Shown here one piece after another: positions 1 through 8,204 of a stretch of DNA of 37,910 nt. The stretch spans positions 1 to 37,910 of the forward strand of contig JBFKAV010000014.1 of NCBI GenBank assembly GCA_041621405.1. Direction: 5' to 3'. Both the position numbers and the translations under genes were made by a program. The DNA is from JBFKAV01 sp041621405. Its GTDB lineage: Bacteria > Pseudomonadota > Alphaproteobacteria > Rhodobacterales > Rhodobacteraceae. Positions within the stretch are counted from its first letter, which is position 1, and each line of letters opens with the position of its first letter. The notes under the pieces were generated by a model, which was given only the letters and a program-made list of their open reading frames with translations, made no database searches and was not told the DNA's origin.

Positions 1-1761
1 CCCGTGGGCGGGCTCCAGAACCGGCGCGTGGCGGAGCGCCCGCTCGGCGGCGGTGCGCATCAGCCGGTCGGCGATGGCGCGGATGCGCTCCTTCAGCCGC
101 GCCTTCTTGGCCTGCCAGGCGCCGCCGCCCAGGCGGTCGAGTAGCCCTTCCTCATGGCCGAAGCGGCTGAGCAACTCGATGTTCTCGACGGGCAGGTAGA
201 GCTTGTCGCCGCCGGCGTATTCCAGGGCCAGGCATTCATGCGCCGCGCCAAGAGCGGTGACCACCTCGAGACCGTTGTAGCGACCGACGCCATGGTCGAC
301 ATGCACCACCAGGTCGCCCGGGGTGAGCGATTGAGCTTCGGAGAGGAAGTTTTCGGCACGCCTGCGCCTTTTCGGGCGCGAGATCAGCCGGTCGCCGAGC
401 ACGTCCTGCTCGGAGACGACAGTCAGCCTGCCGCCCTCGACGGGACCCTCGAAGCCCGCCTCCAGCGCCCAGACGGCAAGGTGGATCGCATTCGGCTTCA
501 GCCCGCGCAGGTCCTTCACATCGGCGACGCCGGCGACGTCGTGGTCTTCGAGGAGGCCCCTCAGTCGCTCGCGCGCGCCCTCGCTGTAGGAGGCCACGAC
601 CACCGGGCCGTTTTTGCGCTTCGCTTGAAGATGGTCGGCCAAGGCCCCGAACAGGCTGATCTTCTCCTGCTGACGTTCCGGCGAGAAGTTGCGTCCGATG
701 CGACCGCCGCCATCAACGATGCCGGGTCCGGTGGCGGTGGGCAGGATCCTCAGCTGCACCGCGCGGTGGCCCCTGACGGCGGTGTCCCAGGCCGTCGGGT
801 CGAGGTAGAGCAGGCCGGGCGCGACCGGCTTGTAGACGGTGTCGAGCCGGTGCTTCTGGCCCATCGCCTCGCGGCGGGCGTCGTACTGGTCGGCGATGGC
901 CTCCCAGCGCGAAAGCCGCGCCGGCTCGGTCTGGTCGTCGAGCATGACGGTGGCGCCGGGCAGGTAGTCGAACAGCGTCTCGAGCCGCTCGTGGAAGAAC
1001 GGCAGCCAGTGCTCCATGCCGGCATGCTTGCGGCCCGCGCTCACCGCCTCGTAGAGCGGATCGTCCTGGCCGCCGGCCCCGAACTCGATGCGATAGTTCT
1101 GCCGGAACCGGGTGATCGCCGCTTCGTCGAGGATCACCTCGGAGACCGGCGCGAGCTCCACAACCGATAGCTTCTCGATAGTGCGCTGGCTGGCGGGATC
1201 GAACCGGCGGGCGCCGTCGAGCACGTCGCCGAAGAGGTCGAGCCGAACCGGGCCGCCCTCCCCCGGGGGAAAGATGTCGATGATGCCGCCGCGGACGGCG
1301 TAGTCGCCGGGCTCCATGACGGTTGCGGCCGGCGAGAAGCCCATGCGCACCAGGTAGGCGCGGAGCGCGGCCTCGTCGACGCGGGAGCCGACCTCGGCCG
1401 TGAACGAGGCTCCGGCCACAACCTCGCGCGCCGGAACCAGCTGCATGGCGGAGCCGAGAGTGGTCAGCAGCACGAAGGGGCCGGGCACGCCGGCCGCAAG
1501 CGCCGCCAGCGTCGCCATCCGCTGGGCCGAGACCTCGGGCGCCGGCGAGACGCGGTCGAAGGGCAGGCAATCCCAGGCCGGAAACGTGAGCACCACGGCC
1601 GACGGCGCGAAGAAGGCCAACGCCTGGCGCATCGCCTCCATCCGCTTGTCGTCGCGCGCGACGTGGACGACCGGCGCGCCCTTGGCGAGCTCGCGCGCGA
1701 GGAGCTGGCCGTCGAAGCCTTCCGGGGCGCCGCCGAGGGTGATGTGCAAAGGCTCTGTCAT
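1..1761 (-). CDS. mfd: Transcription-repair coupling factor Mfd, N-terminal part (cut by window edge)
   Basis: Mfd is the DNA translocase that removes stalled RNA polymerase and recruits UvrA to lesions in transcribed strands. The first 587 residues are visible, starting MTEPLHITLGG; the rest lies beyond base 1. The visible part has the UvrB-like N-terminal module (around residues 30-90: VLTFPAWDCLPFDRVSP), the UvrB-homology region with GGIIDIFPPG, and the start of the RNA polymerase interaction (CarD-like) domain near residue 476 with GDLVVHVDHGVGRYNG. The helicase motor is not in the window. The start is the first ATG of the homologous region; no strong Shine-Dalgarno precedes it. A 31-base gap separates it from the upstream membrane-protein gene on the same strand, so the two are probably co-transcribed. 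Identity is confident from order and spacing of the conserved blocks. Confidence 0.93.
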   Translation of the reverse strand, partial: MTEPLHITLGGAPEGFDGQLLARELAKGAPVVHVARDDKRMEAMRQALAFFAPSAVVLTFPAWDCLPFDRVSPAPEVSAQRMATLAALAAGVPGPFVLLTTLGSAMQLVPAREVVAGASFTAEVGSRVDEAALRAYLVRMGFSPAATVMEPGDYAVRGGIIDIFPPGEGGPVRLDLFGDVLDGARRFDPASQRTIEKLSVVELAPVSEVILDEAAITRFRQNYRIEFGAGGQDDPLYEAVSAGRKHAGMEHWLPFFHERLETLFDYLPGATVMLDDQTEPARLSRWEAIADQYDARREAMGQKHRLDTVYKPVAPGLLYLDPTAWDTAVRGHRAVQLRILPTATGPGIVDGGGRIGRNFSPERQQEKISLFGALADHLQAKRKNGPVVVASYSEGARERLRGLLEDHDVAGVADVKDLRGLKPNAIHLAVWALEAGFEGPVEGGRLTVVSEQDVLGDRLISRPKRRRRAENFLSEAQSLTPGDLVVHVDHGVGRYNGLEVVTALGAAHECLALEYAGGDKLYLPVENIELLSRFGHEEGLLDRLGGGAWQAKKARLKERIRAIADRLMRTAAERALRHAPVLEPAHG

Positions 1762-1792
1762 CGCGCGTCAGCTAAGGGCTGCGGCGGCGCTG

Positions 1793-2332
1793 TCAACCGC
1801 GCAGCCCGCCGAGCAACAGGTTCTGGTACATCCCCCACATCGAGGTGATGAGGAGCGCGAAGAAGCCGATCACTTGGATCAGCAGGCGGGTCCGCGCGAT
1901 CTGCCGCCGCAGCTCCTCGCCCACGAGCGCCTGCCCGGCGATGGTCCGCGCGGCGCGGAGGGTGAGGTAGCCCACCGGCGTCAGCGGCGCGACGATCAGG
2001 AACACGGCCTGGGCGAACTCGACCCCGTGCTGGAAGCCGAGGAGTCCCAGGACGGTGAGCCAGAATGCTATTACCCCGATGATCCAGGCCCCCGCCCTCT
2101 CTTCGGCCGAGACGATCCGGTTGGCGTGGATACGGGCGAGATCCTCAAGATCCTGCTCGGCCTGGCCGCCGCGGCGCCGGGCGCGGAGCACCATGTCGTA
2201 GGGCACGCCGACCACGAAATGGCTGGCCGAGGACCAGACCACCGCGACCGCCAGCCAATACCAGAGATTGGAGAAGGACCTGAGGTCGAGAAGCTCGTAG
2301 ATCCGTTCGTACCAGTCCGGCTGCAATCCCAT
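1793..2332 (-). CDS. Conserved four-helix inner-membrane protein ('component of SufBCD complex'-type, function unknown)
   Basis: The 179-residue product starts MGLQPDWYERIYELLDLRS and has four hydrophobic segments: about residues 24-43 (WYWLAVAVVW...), 81-101, 105-124 and 150-170. A charged loop RARRRGGQAEQDLEDL lies between the first two. I chose the ATG at 2332 rather than one 72 bases upstream because GGAGG sits eight bases before it, and the extra N-terminus of the longer version is basic and low in hydrophobicity. It resembles a family in Rhodobacteraceae that databases label 'component of SufBCD complex'. That label is from memory, and nothing in this sequence (no Fe-S ligands, no suf neighbours) supports such a role. 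It precedes mfd on the same strand and is divergent from hemB across 96 bases. Confidence 0.8.
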   Translation of the reverse strand: MGLQPDWYERIYELLDLRSFSNLWYWLAVAVVWSSASHFVVGVPYDMVLRARRRGGQAEQDLEDLARIHANRIVSAEERAGAWIIGVIAFWLTVLGLLGFQHGVEFAQAVFLIVAPLTPVGYLTLRAARTIAGQALVGEELRRQIARTRLLIQVIGFFALLITSMWGMYQNLLLGGLRG

Positions 2333-2428
2333 GCCCCAACCTCCGGCCCGCGCGGCCCGCGGCGTTCTATATACTTGAGACGCGCGGCAATCCATGCCAC
2401 GCAACCGGAAATCTGCGGAGGCATGGAA

Positions 2429-3430
2429 ATGGCACCGATCGTCGCCCCCTTCCCCGCCGCCCGGCTCCGCCGGGTGAGGTCAAGCGCAGGGCTCCGGGCG
2501 CTGGTCCGGGAGACGGCGCTCAGCGTCGACGACCTGATCTGGCCCCTCTTCCTGCGCGACGGCGAAGGGGTGGCCGAGCCGGTGGCCTCGATGCCGGGGG
2601 TGAACCGGCTGTCGCTCGACCGCGCGGTCGAGGCCGCGGCCGAGGCGGAGGGGCTCGGGATTCCGGCGATATGCCTCTTTCCCAACACCGACCCAGCGAA
2701 GAAGACCGCTGCCTGCGAGGAGGCCTGGAATCCGGAGAACCTCTCGAACCGGGCGATCCGGGCGATCAAGCGCGAGGTGCCGGCAATCGCGGTGATGACC
2801 GACGTCGCGCTCGACCCCTACAACAGCCACGGTCACGACGGGATCGTGGTGGACGGCGAAATCGTCAACGACCCTTCGGTCGAGGCGCTGGTCAGGATGG
2901 CGCTGGCGCAGGCCGAGGCGGGGGCCGATATCCTCGGGCCGTCCGACATGATGGACGGCCGGATCGGGGCGATCCGGTCGGCGCTGGAAAAGGCCGGGCA
3001 CCGAAACGTCGCGATCCTCTCCTACGCGGCGAAATACGCCTCGGCCTTCTACGGCCCGTTCCGCGACGCAGTGGGCGCGACCGGGGCCTTGAAGGGCGAC
3101 AAGAAGACCTACCAGATCGATCCCGCCAATTCCGACGAGGCGCTGCGCTGCGTCGCCCGCGACCTGGCCGAGGGGGCCGACATGGTGATGGTGAAGCCGG
3201 GGATGCCCTATCTCGACATCTGCCAGCGAGTGAAGGACGAACTCGGGGCGCCGACCTTCGCCTACCAGGTCTCGGGCGAGTACGCGATGATCAGGGGCGC
3301 CGCCGAGCGCGGCTGGATCGACGGCGAGACGGCGATCTGGGAAAGCCTCGTCGCCTTCAAGCGGGCCGGCTGTGACGGCGTGCTGACCTATTTCGCGCCG
3401 GAGGTGGCGCGTCGGCTGAGGTCGGGCTGA
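2429..3430 (+). CDS. hemB: Delta-aminolevulinic acid dehydratase (porphobilinogen synthase)
   Basis: HemB condenses two 5-aminolevulinate molecules to porphobilinogen in tetrapyrrole synthesis (heme, and bacteriochlorophyll where made). The 333-residue product matches the family's usual length. The two Schiff-base lysines are K202 in LSYAAKYASAFYGPF and K256 in DMVMVKPGMPY. The metal loop reads DVALDPYNSHGHDG (residues 125-138): the three zinc cysteines of the classical enzyme are replaced by Ala127, Asp129 and Asp137. This marks the zinc-free type, as in Rhodobacter HemB. Two in-frame ATGs lie close together. The one at 2429 is preferred because GGAGG (2417-2421) lies seven bases before it, but only one base before the ATG at 2423. 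The reading frame stays open far upstream over the antisense mfd region, which is a GC artefact. Confidence 0.95.
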   Translation: MAPIVAPFPAARLRRVRSSAGLRALVRETALSVDDLIWPLFLRDGEGVAEPVASMPGVNRLSLDRAVEAAAEAEGLGIPAICLFPNTDPAKKTAACEEAWNPENLSNRAIRAIKREVPAIAVMTDVALDPYNSHGHDGIVVDGEIVNDPSVEALVRMALAQAEAGADILGPSDMMDGRIGAIRSALEKAGHRNVAILSYAAKYASAFYGPFRDAVGATGALKGDKKTYQIDPANSDEALRCVARDLAEGADMVMVKPGMPYLDICQRVKDELGAPTFAYQVSGEYAMIRGAAERGWIDGETAIWESLVAFKRAGCDGVLTYFAPEVARRLRSG

Positions 3431-3443
3431 GGCCAGGGCCGGG

Positions 3444-4316
3444 TCAGCTGCGGTCTTTCGGGCGGCGGTCGGACATCATCGCGGCGATCTCGCTGTCGGG
3501 CAACGCCCTTTCGGCATAGCTGGCGCTGCCCCGGTTGCGCAGCTCTTCCGCCGCCCGGATCATCTCGCCGTAGGCGGCGCGCGCCAGCGAGCCGCCTACG
3601 CTGACCCGCTTCGCCCCGGCCTCGGCCAGCCGCGACACCGTGTAGCTCGGGCGTGTAAGCCCCATGAGCACGCTGACCGGCCGGTCGACCTCGCGGCAGA
3701 GCGTGGCGATGGCGTCGATGCCGGGCAGGCCGGGCGCGAAGAGCACCTCGGCGCCGGCTTCGGAAAAGGCCTGGAGCCGGGCGATGGTATCGGCGAGATC
3801 GGGCCGGCCCCAGAGGAAGTTCTCGGACCGAGCGGTGAGCACGAAGCCCTGCCTGCGAGCCGCCTCGGCGGCGGCGGCGATGCGTTCCACGGCCAGGTCG
3901 AAGTGATAGATCGGCCGGGCGGGATCGCCGGTGGCATCCTCGATCGAGCCGCCCGCCATCCCGGCCGCGGCCGCGGCGATCACGGTTTCGGCGCAGGCCT
4001 CGGGCGCGGCGCCGAAGCCGTCCTCGAGGTCGGCCGAGACCGGCAGCTCGGTGGCCGCGGCAATGGCCGCGGCGTTGGCGACGATCTCGCCGCGGCCCAG
4101 CGCGGCGAAGGAATCGCGGCGCCCGATCGAGAAGGCAAAGCCGGCGCTGGTGGTGGCGATGGCGGAAAATCCCATTGCCGAGAGGATGCGCGCCGAGCCC
4201 GCGTCCCAGGCGTTGGGCATCACGAACGCGCCCTCGGCATGGTGGAGCGCGCGGAACCGGTCGACCTTGCCACCCCGGGCGCCGCCGCCCTGCACTTCTG
4301 TCGACTCCTCGCTCAT
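3444..4316 (-). CDS. Isocitrate lyase/PEP mutase superfamily enzyme
   Basis: This 290-residue protein belongs to the PEP mutase/isocitrate lyase superfamily, Mg-dependent TIM barrels that form or break C-C or P-C bonds in 2-oxo or carboxylic acids. Visible hallmarks are the N-terminal substrate region FVMPNAWDAGSARIL (31-45), the metal-binding VSADLEDGFG (93-102) with Asp96, Glu98 and Asp99, GGSIEDATGD (around 127-136), LTARSENFLWG and VSVLMGLTRPSYTVSRL. The isocitrate lyase catalytic KKCGH motif is absent, so it is not an isocitrate lyase; the substrate cannot be told. The start codon overlaps the stop of the upstream GFA gene by four bases (ATGA), so the two are translationally coupled. It converges on hemB with a 13-base gap. 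Confidence 0.85.
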   Translation of the reverse strand: MSEESTEVQGGGARGGKVDRFRALHHAEGAFVMPNAWDAGSARILSAMGFSAIATTSAGFAFSIGRRDSFAALGRGEIVANAAAIAAATELPVSADLEDGFGAAPEACAETVIAAAAAGMAGGSIEDATGDPARPIYHFDLAVERIAAAAEAARRQGFVLTARSENFLWGRPDLADTIARLQAFSEAGAEVLFAPGLPGIDAIATLCREVDRPVSVLMGLTRPSYTVSRLAEAGAKRVSVGGSLARAAYGEMIRAAEELRNRGSASYAERALPDSEIAAMMSDRRPKDRS

Positions 4317-4786
4317 GGCCCGGCCAGCGCCGCCTCGCGCCGTTTCAGGCTTGCCTCGGGCCAGTGCTCGCTGCGGCGATAGTATTGGGGCATGGCCGGG
4401 ACGCCCGCGGGCAGGATCACCCAGGGCTGCTTGCTTTCGGTGAAGATGTGGATGTCTGGCGGGAAGGCGTCGGGGTCTTCGAGCGTGCCGGTGCGCAGGA
4501 AGATGAAGCGCTCTCCGGTCCCCGAATAGATGCTCCAGAGCGCCACCCGGCAGGTGGCGCAGCGGAAGATGCGCTGACCCTTGCCGCTTTCGCTCGGTGT
4601 CCAGACCTCCTCGGGCGCGCCCGCGACGAGCTCGACCCGGCTCGCCTCAATGAGCGCGTTCAGCACGAAGGCCGAGCCGGTCTCGCGCTGGCACCAGCGA
4701 CAGTGGCAGCAGTGAACGATGAGCGGGCGCGCCGTCATGAGGTAGCGCACCTCGCCGCAGGTGCAGTGGCCGGGGAAGCTGTCCAT
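4313..4786 (-). CDS. GFA/CENP-V family zinc protein
   Basis: The 157-residue protein is a single GFA (glutathione-dependent formaldehyde-activating enzyme-like) domain with its zinc ligands in place: Cys8 and Cys10 (HCTCGEVRY), the cluster HCCHCRWCQRETGSAF (25-40), and Cys76/Cys79 (FRCATCRVALWS). The C-terminal half has the family pattern RFIFLRTGTLEDP and IHIFTESKQPW. Members bind zinc and sometimes glutathione. Their enzymatic role is usually unproven, so formaldehyde activation should not be assumed. GGAGG lies about seven bases before the start. It is first in a two-gene unit with the PEP mutase-like enzyme and is divergent from the YcaQ-like gene 80 bases away. Confidence 0.9.
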   Translation of the reverse strand: MDSFPGHCTCGEVRYLMTARPLIVHCCHCRWCQRETGSAFVLNALIEASRVELVAGAPEEVWTPSESGKGQRIFRCATCRVALWSIYSGTGERFIFLRTGTLEDPDAFPPDIHIFTESKQPWVILPAGVPAMPQYYRRSEHWPEASLKRREAALAGP

Positions 4787-4866
4787 GGCGTCCTCCGTTG
4801 CGCGTGGTCCGCCCGCGATCTAGCCTGCCGCCGCCCGCTTGTCACGCGGGAGGGTCGGGAGGATTC

Positions 4867-6039
4867 ATGCCGCTCAGGATCGGCAACCGCGACGCGCGGC
4901 GGCTCTGGCTGCACGCGCAGGGCCTTTCCGAAGCGCCGCGCGGCGGCGCTGATCTTCCGGCGCTGATCGCGCGGCTCGGCTTCGTGCAGCTCGATTCGAT
5001 CTGCACCGTCGCGAGGGCGCATGACCACATCCTGTGGAGCCGGATGCAGAGCTACCGTCCGGCGATGCTGGAGAAGCTGCTGCGCCGACGTGCGGTGTTC
5101 GAGCACTTCACCCACGACGCCTCGGTGCTGCCGGTCGAGACCTATCCCTACTGGACACGCCAATTCGGCCGCCGCAGGGCCCGGATCGAGGGTTCCGGCT
5201 GGTGGGGCGACCAGCTTCCAGGTCCGCAGGAGCGGGCCGCGATCCGCGACCGGATCGCTGCCGAGGGGCCGCTGTCGAGCGCCGATTTCGACAGCCCAGA
5301 CGGGCGCCCGCGCGAGATGTGGGTGCGGCCGGCGCACAAGGCGGCGCTCGACTACCTCTGGCACGCCGGCGAACTGGCCACCCACGCCAGGGTGAACTTC
5401 GTCAAGCACTACGACCTCGCCGAGCGGGTCATCCCGGATCCCCTGCGCGCCGCGGAGGCGGCGGACGCGGAACAGCTCGACTGGCTGTGCCGGGGCGCGC
5501 TCGCGCGGCTCGGCTTCGCCAGCCCAGGCGAGATCCAGCGCTTCTGGGACGCCGCCGACCCCTCCGAGGTGAAGGCCTGGCTCGCCCGGGCCGAGACCGT
5601 GCCGGTGGAGGTGGAGGCCGCCGACGGACGGCTCTTCCGGGCGCTGGCGCCACCCGACATCGAGGCGCGGCTGGCTGCGGCGCCGGCGCCGACCGGGCGG
5701 CTCAGGATCCTGAACCCGTTCGACCCGGCGGTGCGCGACCGTGCCCGGCTCGCGCGGCTCTTCGGTTTCGACTACCGCAACGAGATCTTCGTCCCGGCGG
5801 AAAAGCGGCGCTGGGGCTACTACGTGATGCCGCTCATCGAGGGCGACCGCTTCGTCGGGCGCCTGGAGGCCAAGGCAGATCGCGGCACCGGCGTGCTGGA
5901 AGCCGCCCGGCTCTGGGCCGAGCCGGGCATCCGCTGGAGCGGAGCGCGGCAGGCCAGGCTCGAGGCCGAGCTCGCGCGCCTCGCGCGGCTCGCGGGCTGC
6001 GGCGCGAGCCGCCTCGAGGTGGCGGCCGAGCCGGGCTGA
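4867..6039 (+). CDS. YcaQ/AlkZ-family winged-helix DNA glycosylase (AlkX-type)
   Basis: The 390-residue protein is a winged-helix protein of the HTH_42 family (E. coli YcaQ, Streptomyces AlkZ). These remove alkylated bases, including interstrand crosslinks. The family's catalytic segment is present as FVQLDSICTVARAHDHILWSR, with the QxD motif at Gln41-Leu42-Asp43; QxD is the YcaQ/AlkX version, QxQ the AlkZ version. Also conserved are FEHFTHDASVLPVETYPYW and the C-terminal RLRILNPFDPAVRDRARL ... FGFDYRNEIFVPAEKRRWGYYVMPLI. The start is set by GGGAGG at 4857-4862, four bases before the ATG; a longer reading to 4798 has no such site. It stands alone, divergent from the GFA gene. Confidence 0.87.
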   Translation: MPLRIGNRDARRLWLHAQGLSEAPRGGADLPALIARLGFVQLDSICTVARAHDHILWSRMQSYRPAMLEKLLRRRAVFEHFTHDASVLPVETYPYWTRQFGRRRARIEGSGWWGDQLPGPQERAAIRDRIAAEGPLSSADFDSPDGRPREMWVRPAHKAALDYLWHAGELATHARVNFVKHYDLAERVIPDPLRAAEAADAEQLDWLCRGALARLGFASPGEIQRFWDAADPSEVKAWLARAETVPVEVEAADGRLFRALAPPDIEARLAAAPAPTGRLRILNPFDPAVRDRARLARLFGFDYRNEIFVPAEKRRWGYYVMPLIEGDRFVGRLEAKADRGTGVLEAARLWAEPGIRWSGARQARLEAELARLARLAGCGASRLEVAAEPG

Positions 6040-6100
6040 GCAAGGTTGGCGAAAGCCCGCCCGTGGCAGCTCCAATGCCCGCAAGGCTACACATCTTGTG

Positions 6101-6129
6101 GTGACAGTCCCGCCCATAGCCCCTATACT
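6101..6129 (+). promoter_or_regulatory. Candidate sigma-70 promoter of the YSC84 lipoprotein gene
   Basis: GTGACA (6101-6106) and TATACT (6124-6129) are separated by 17 bases, each matching five of six consensus positions. The predicted start of transcription near 6136 leaves a leader of about 60 bases before the lipoprotein ATG. Confidence 0.6.
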
Positions 6130-6195
6130 TTGCGCCGCACCGGCCGGAGAACAGGCCGGGCGACGAGGCAGAGTTCTCCAGGAAAGGGCAAGACG

Positions 6196-6750
6196 ATGCA
6201 GCGCATTTCCCGACGCGGTTTCATCATCCTCGGCGCAGGCGCGGGGCTCGCGGCCTGCGGCAACGGCGTCGGCTCGGACGGTGGCGCGCGGCTCGACCAG
6301 CGGGTGGACGCCACCCGCGACTTTCTCTATTCGCGCTATCCCGCCACCCGCGATCTCGCCGCCAAGTCCGCGGGCATCCTGTGGATGCCGCTGATCACCG
6401 AGGCGGGCCTCGGCTTCGGCGGCTCCTACGGGCGCGGCGCGCTGAGGATCGACGACATCACGGTCGACTACTACTCGGCAACCCAGGCCACCTTCGGCCT
6501 GCAGATCGGCGCCCAGCAATACGCCCATGCGCTGTTCTTCATGACCGAGGACGCGCTGGCCGACTTCCGCCGCTCCTCGGGCTGGGCCGTCGGGGCTGAC
6601 GCCAAATACGCGCTCAACGACCGCGGCGAGACGATCCTGACCGACACCACCACCGTGCTCGCCCCGGTCGTCGCCTTCGTCTTCGGCCAGGCCGGGCTGA
6701 TCGTCGGTGCCACGCTGGAAGGCACGAAGTACAACCGGATCATCGCCTGA
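6196..6750 (+). CDS. YSC84-domain lipoprotein with Tat-type signal
   Basis: The 184-residue product begins MQRISRRGFIILGAGAGLAAC. The twin arginine (SRRGFI), the hydrophobic stretch and the lipobox LAAC (Cys21) point to a Tat-exported lipoprotein. The mature part matches the YSC84/lipid-binding family (SYLF-like): LAAKSAGILWMPLITEAGLGFGGSYGRGAL, then YYSATQATFGLQIGAQQYAHALFFMTEDAL and the C-terminal VAFVFGQAGLIVGATLEGTKY. Bacterial members are envelope proteins of unproven function; eukaryotic SYLF domains bind phosphoinositides. AGGAAAGG eight bases upstream supports the start. The hairpin at 6774-6799 follows it, and it is probably monocistronic. Confidence 0.85.
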   Translation: MQRISRRGFIILGAGAGLAACGNGVGSDGGARLDQRVDATRDFLYSRYPATRDLAAKSAGILWMPLITEAGLGFGGSYGRGALRIDDITVDYYSATQATFGLQIGAQQYAHALFFMTEDALADFRRSSGWAVGADAKYALNDRGETILTDTTTVLAPVVAFVFGQAGLIVGATLEGTKYNRIIA

Positions 6751-6773
6751 GCCGCCGCGCCGGGCCGGACGGG

Positions 6774-6799
6774 GGCAGGATCCTCAGGAGGATCCTGCC
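6774..6799 (+). terminator. Perfect 11-bp hairpin after the YSC84 gene
   Basis: GGCAGGATCCT and AGGATCCTGCC form a perfect 11-bp stem with loop CAGG, 23 bases after the stop codon. It is not followed by a T-run (GAGGGAAAATT follows), so it may be a Rho-assisted terminator, an mRNA-stabilising hairpin or a dispersed repeat rather than a classical intrinsic terminator. It lies upstream of the transporter operon. Confidence 0.55.
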
Positions 6800-6916
6800 G
6801 AGGGAAAATTGAAATTCCTTGGTGTCGCTTTGACCCCGCGTCGGGCTTTTCTTTTTGCCCGCCTCGCCTTACGGTTTCACTCAGGTTGAATTTCAGACCT
6901 GACAGGGAGACCACCA

Positions 6917-8098
6917 ATGAAAAGACTGCTTCTGGCCAGCGCCGCCGTGATCGTGGCGGGTGCCGCCACGGCCGAGGACATCAAAATCGGCGTGATCCTC
7001 GGCTTCACCGGACCGCTCGAATCGATCACCCCGCACATGGCCGCCGCCGCCGAAATGGCGATGAAGGAGGTCACCGATTCCGGCAAGCTTCTGGACGGAT
7101 CGACCGTGACCAGCGTGCGCGGCGACTCGACCTGCATCGACGCCGGCGCCGCCACCGCTGCGGCGGAACGCCTGATCACCTCCGACGGCGTCAACGCGAT
7201 CATGGGCGCGGATTGCTCGGGCGTGACCGGCGCGATCCTCGCCAACGTCGCGGTCCCGAACGGGATCGTGATGATCTCGCCCTCGGCCACCTCGCCGGGA
7301 TTGTCGACGGCCGAGGATAACGGCCTCTTCTTCCGCACCGCGCCGTCCGACGCCCGCCAGGGCGAAATCGTCGCCTCGGTGCTGAAGGACCGCGGCGCGG
7401 GGTCGATCGCCTTATCCTACACCAACAACGACTACGGCAAGGGCCTCGCGGACTCGATCCAGCAGGCGTTCGAGGCGGCCGGCGGCACAGTGACCATCGT
7501 GGCAGCCCACGAGGACGGCAAGGCAGACTACTCGGCCGAAGTCGGCGCGCTGGCTTCGGCGGGCGGCGACGTGCTCGTCGTCGCGGGCTACGTCGACCAG
7601 GGCGGCGCGGGCATCATCCAGGCAGCGCTCGACACCGGTGCCTTCGAGACCTTCCTGCTGCCCGACGGCATGTACGGCACCTCGCTCGAAGACAGGTTCG
7701 GCGCCGATCTCGACGGCTCCTACGGCACCGTTCCGGGCACCGACAGCGAGGGCGCGGCCTCGTTCGTGGACATGGCCTCGGCGGCGGGGTTCGACGGCAC
7801 CTCGTCCTTCACCGCTGAAAGCTACGACGCGGCGGCGCTGCTCATGCTGGCGATGCAGGCCGCGGGCTCCTCGAAATCGGCGGATCTGGCCGGCAAGGTG
7901 ATGGACGTGGCCAACGCGCCGGGCGAGCAGATCTTCCCGGGCGAGCTCGGCAAGGCGCTCGAGCTGATCGCCGCCGGCACCGACATCGACTATGTCGGCG
8001 CCTCGGCGGTGGAGCTGATCGGGCCCGGCGAATCGGCCGGCAACTACCGCGAGTACGAGTTCCAGGGCGGCAAGATCACGACGGTCGGCTTCCGCTGA
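6917..8098 (+). CDS. Periplasmic substrate-binding protein of a branched-chain-amino-acid-type ABC transporter
   Basis: The 393-residue protein has an N-terminal Sec signal peptide (MKRLLLASAAVIVAGAATA, cleavage before EDIKIG). A type I periplasmic binding fold follows with the LivJ-like opening IKIGVILGFTGPLESITPHM, and later INAIMGADCSGVTGA-type and MISPSATSPGLS blocks and NDYGKGLADSIQQAFEAAGG. It captures the substrate for the membrane and ATPase genes that follow. The two nearby cysteines (GDSTCIDAG and GADCSG) could form a periplasmic disulfide. GGGAGA lies before the ATG. The family also carries urea, amides and N-methylated amino acids, so 'branched-chain amino acid' is only the family name. 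The adjacent demethylating oxidoreductase suggests a methylated amine or amino acid instead (inference). Confidence 0.9.
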   Translation: MKRLLLASAAVIVAGAATAEDIKIGVILGFTGPLESITPHMAAAAEMAMKEVTDSGKLLDGSTVTSVRGDSTCIDAGAATAAAERLITSDGVNAIMGADCSGVTGAILANVAVPNGIVMISPSATSPGLSTAEDNGLFFRTAPSDARQGEIVASVLKDRGAGSIALSYTNNDYGKGLADSIQQAFEAAGGTVTIVAAHEDGKADYSAEVGALASAGGDVLVVAGYVDQGGAGIIQAALDTGAFETFLLPDGMYGTSLEDRFGADLDGSYGTVPGTDSEGAASFVDMASAAGFDGTSSFTAESYDAAALLMLAMQAAGSSKSADLAGKVMDVANAPGEQIFPGELGKALELIAAGTDIDYVGASAVELIGPGESAGNYREYEFQGGKITTVGFR

Positions 8099-8125
8099 GG
8101 CACGATTTCCTTTGACGATCGGTGC

Positions 8126-8148
8126 AGCCCGGGGCCAAGCTCCGGGCT
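8126..8148 (+). promoter_or_regulatory. Intercistronic hairpin between the binding-protein and ATPase genes
   Basis: AGCCCGGGG and CTCCGGGCT pair as a 9-bp stem with one mismatch and a five-base loop, in the 106-base gap after the binding-protein gene. Such hairpins commonly protect or attenuate the transcript so that the binding protein outnumbers the membrane complex. That role is inferred here from position only. Confidence 0.45.
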
Positions 8149-8204
8149 GTTCCGCAAGAGAACGCCGGGCGCTGGACCCGGCCCGGGGAGCTACTGGGGA
8201 AGGC

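Noticed and set aside
1400..2422. Long N-terminal extension of the hemB frame
   Set aside because: It is antisense to mfd and the membrane-protein gene, lacks HemB similarity, and a clear Shine-Dalgarno marks the start at 2429.
3444..4316. Methylisocitrate or isocitrate lyase
   Set aside because: The catalytic KKCGH loop is absent; only superfamily membership can be claimed.
6830..6860. TTGACC as a promoter -35 for the binding-protein gene
   Set aside because: No acceptable -10 lies 16-18 bases downstream; the T-rich stretch there does not fit.
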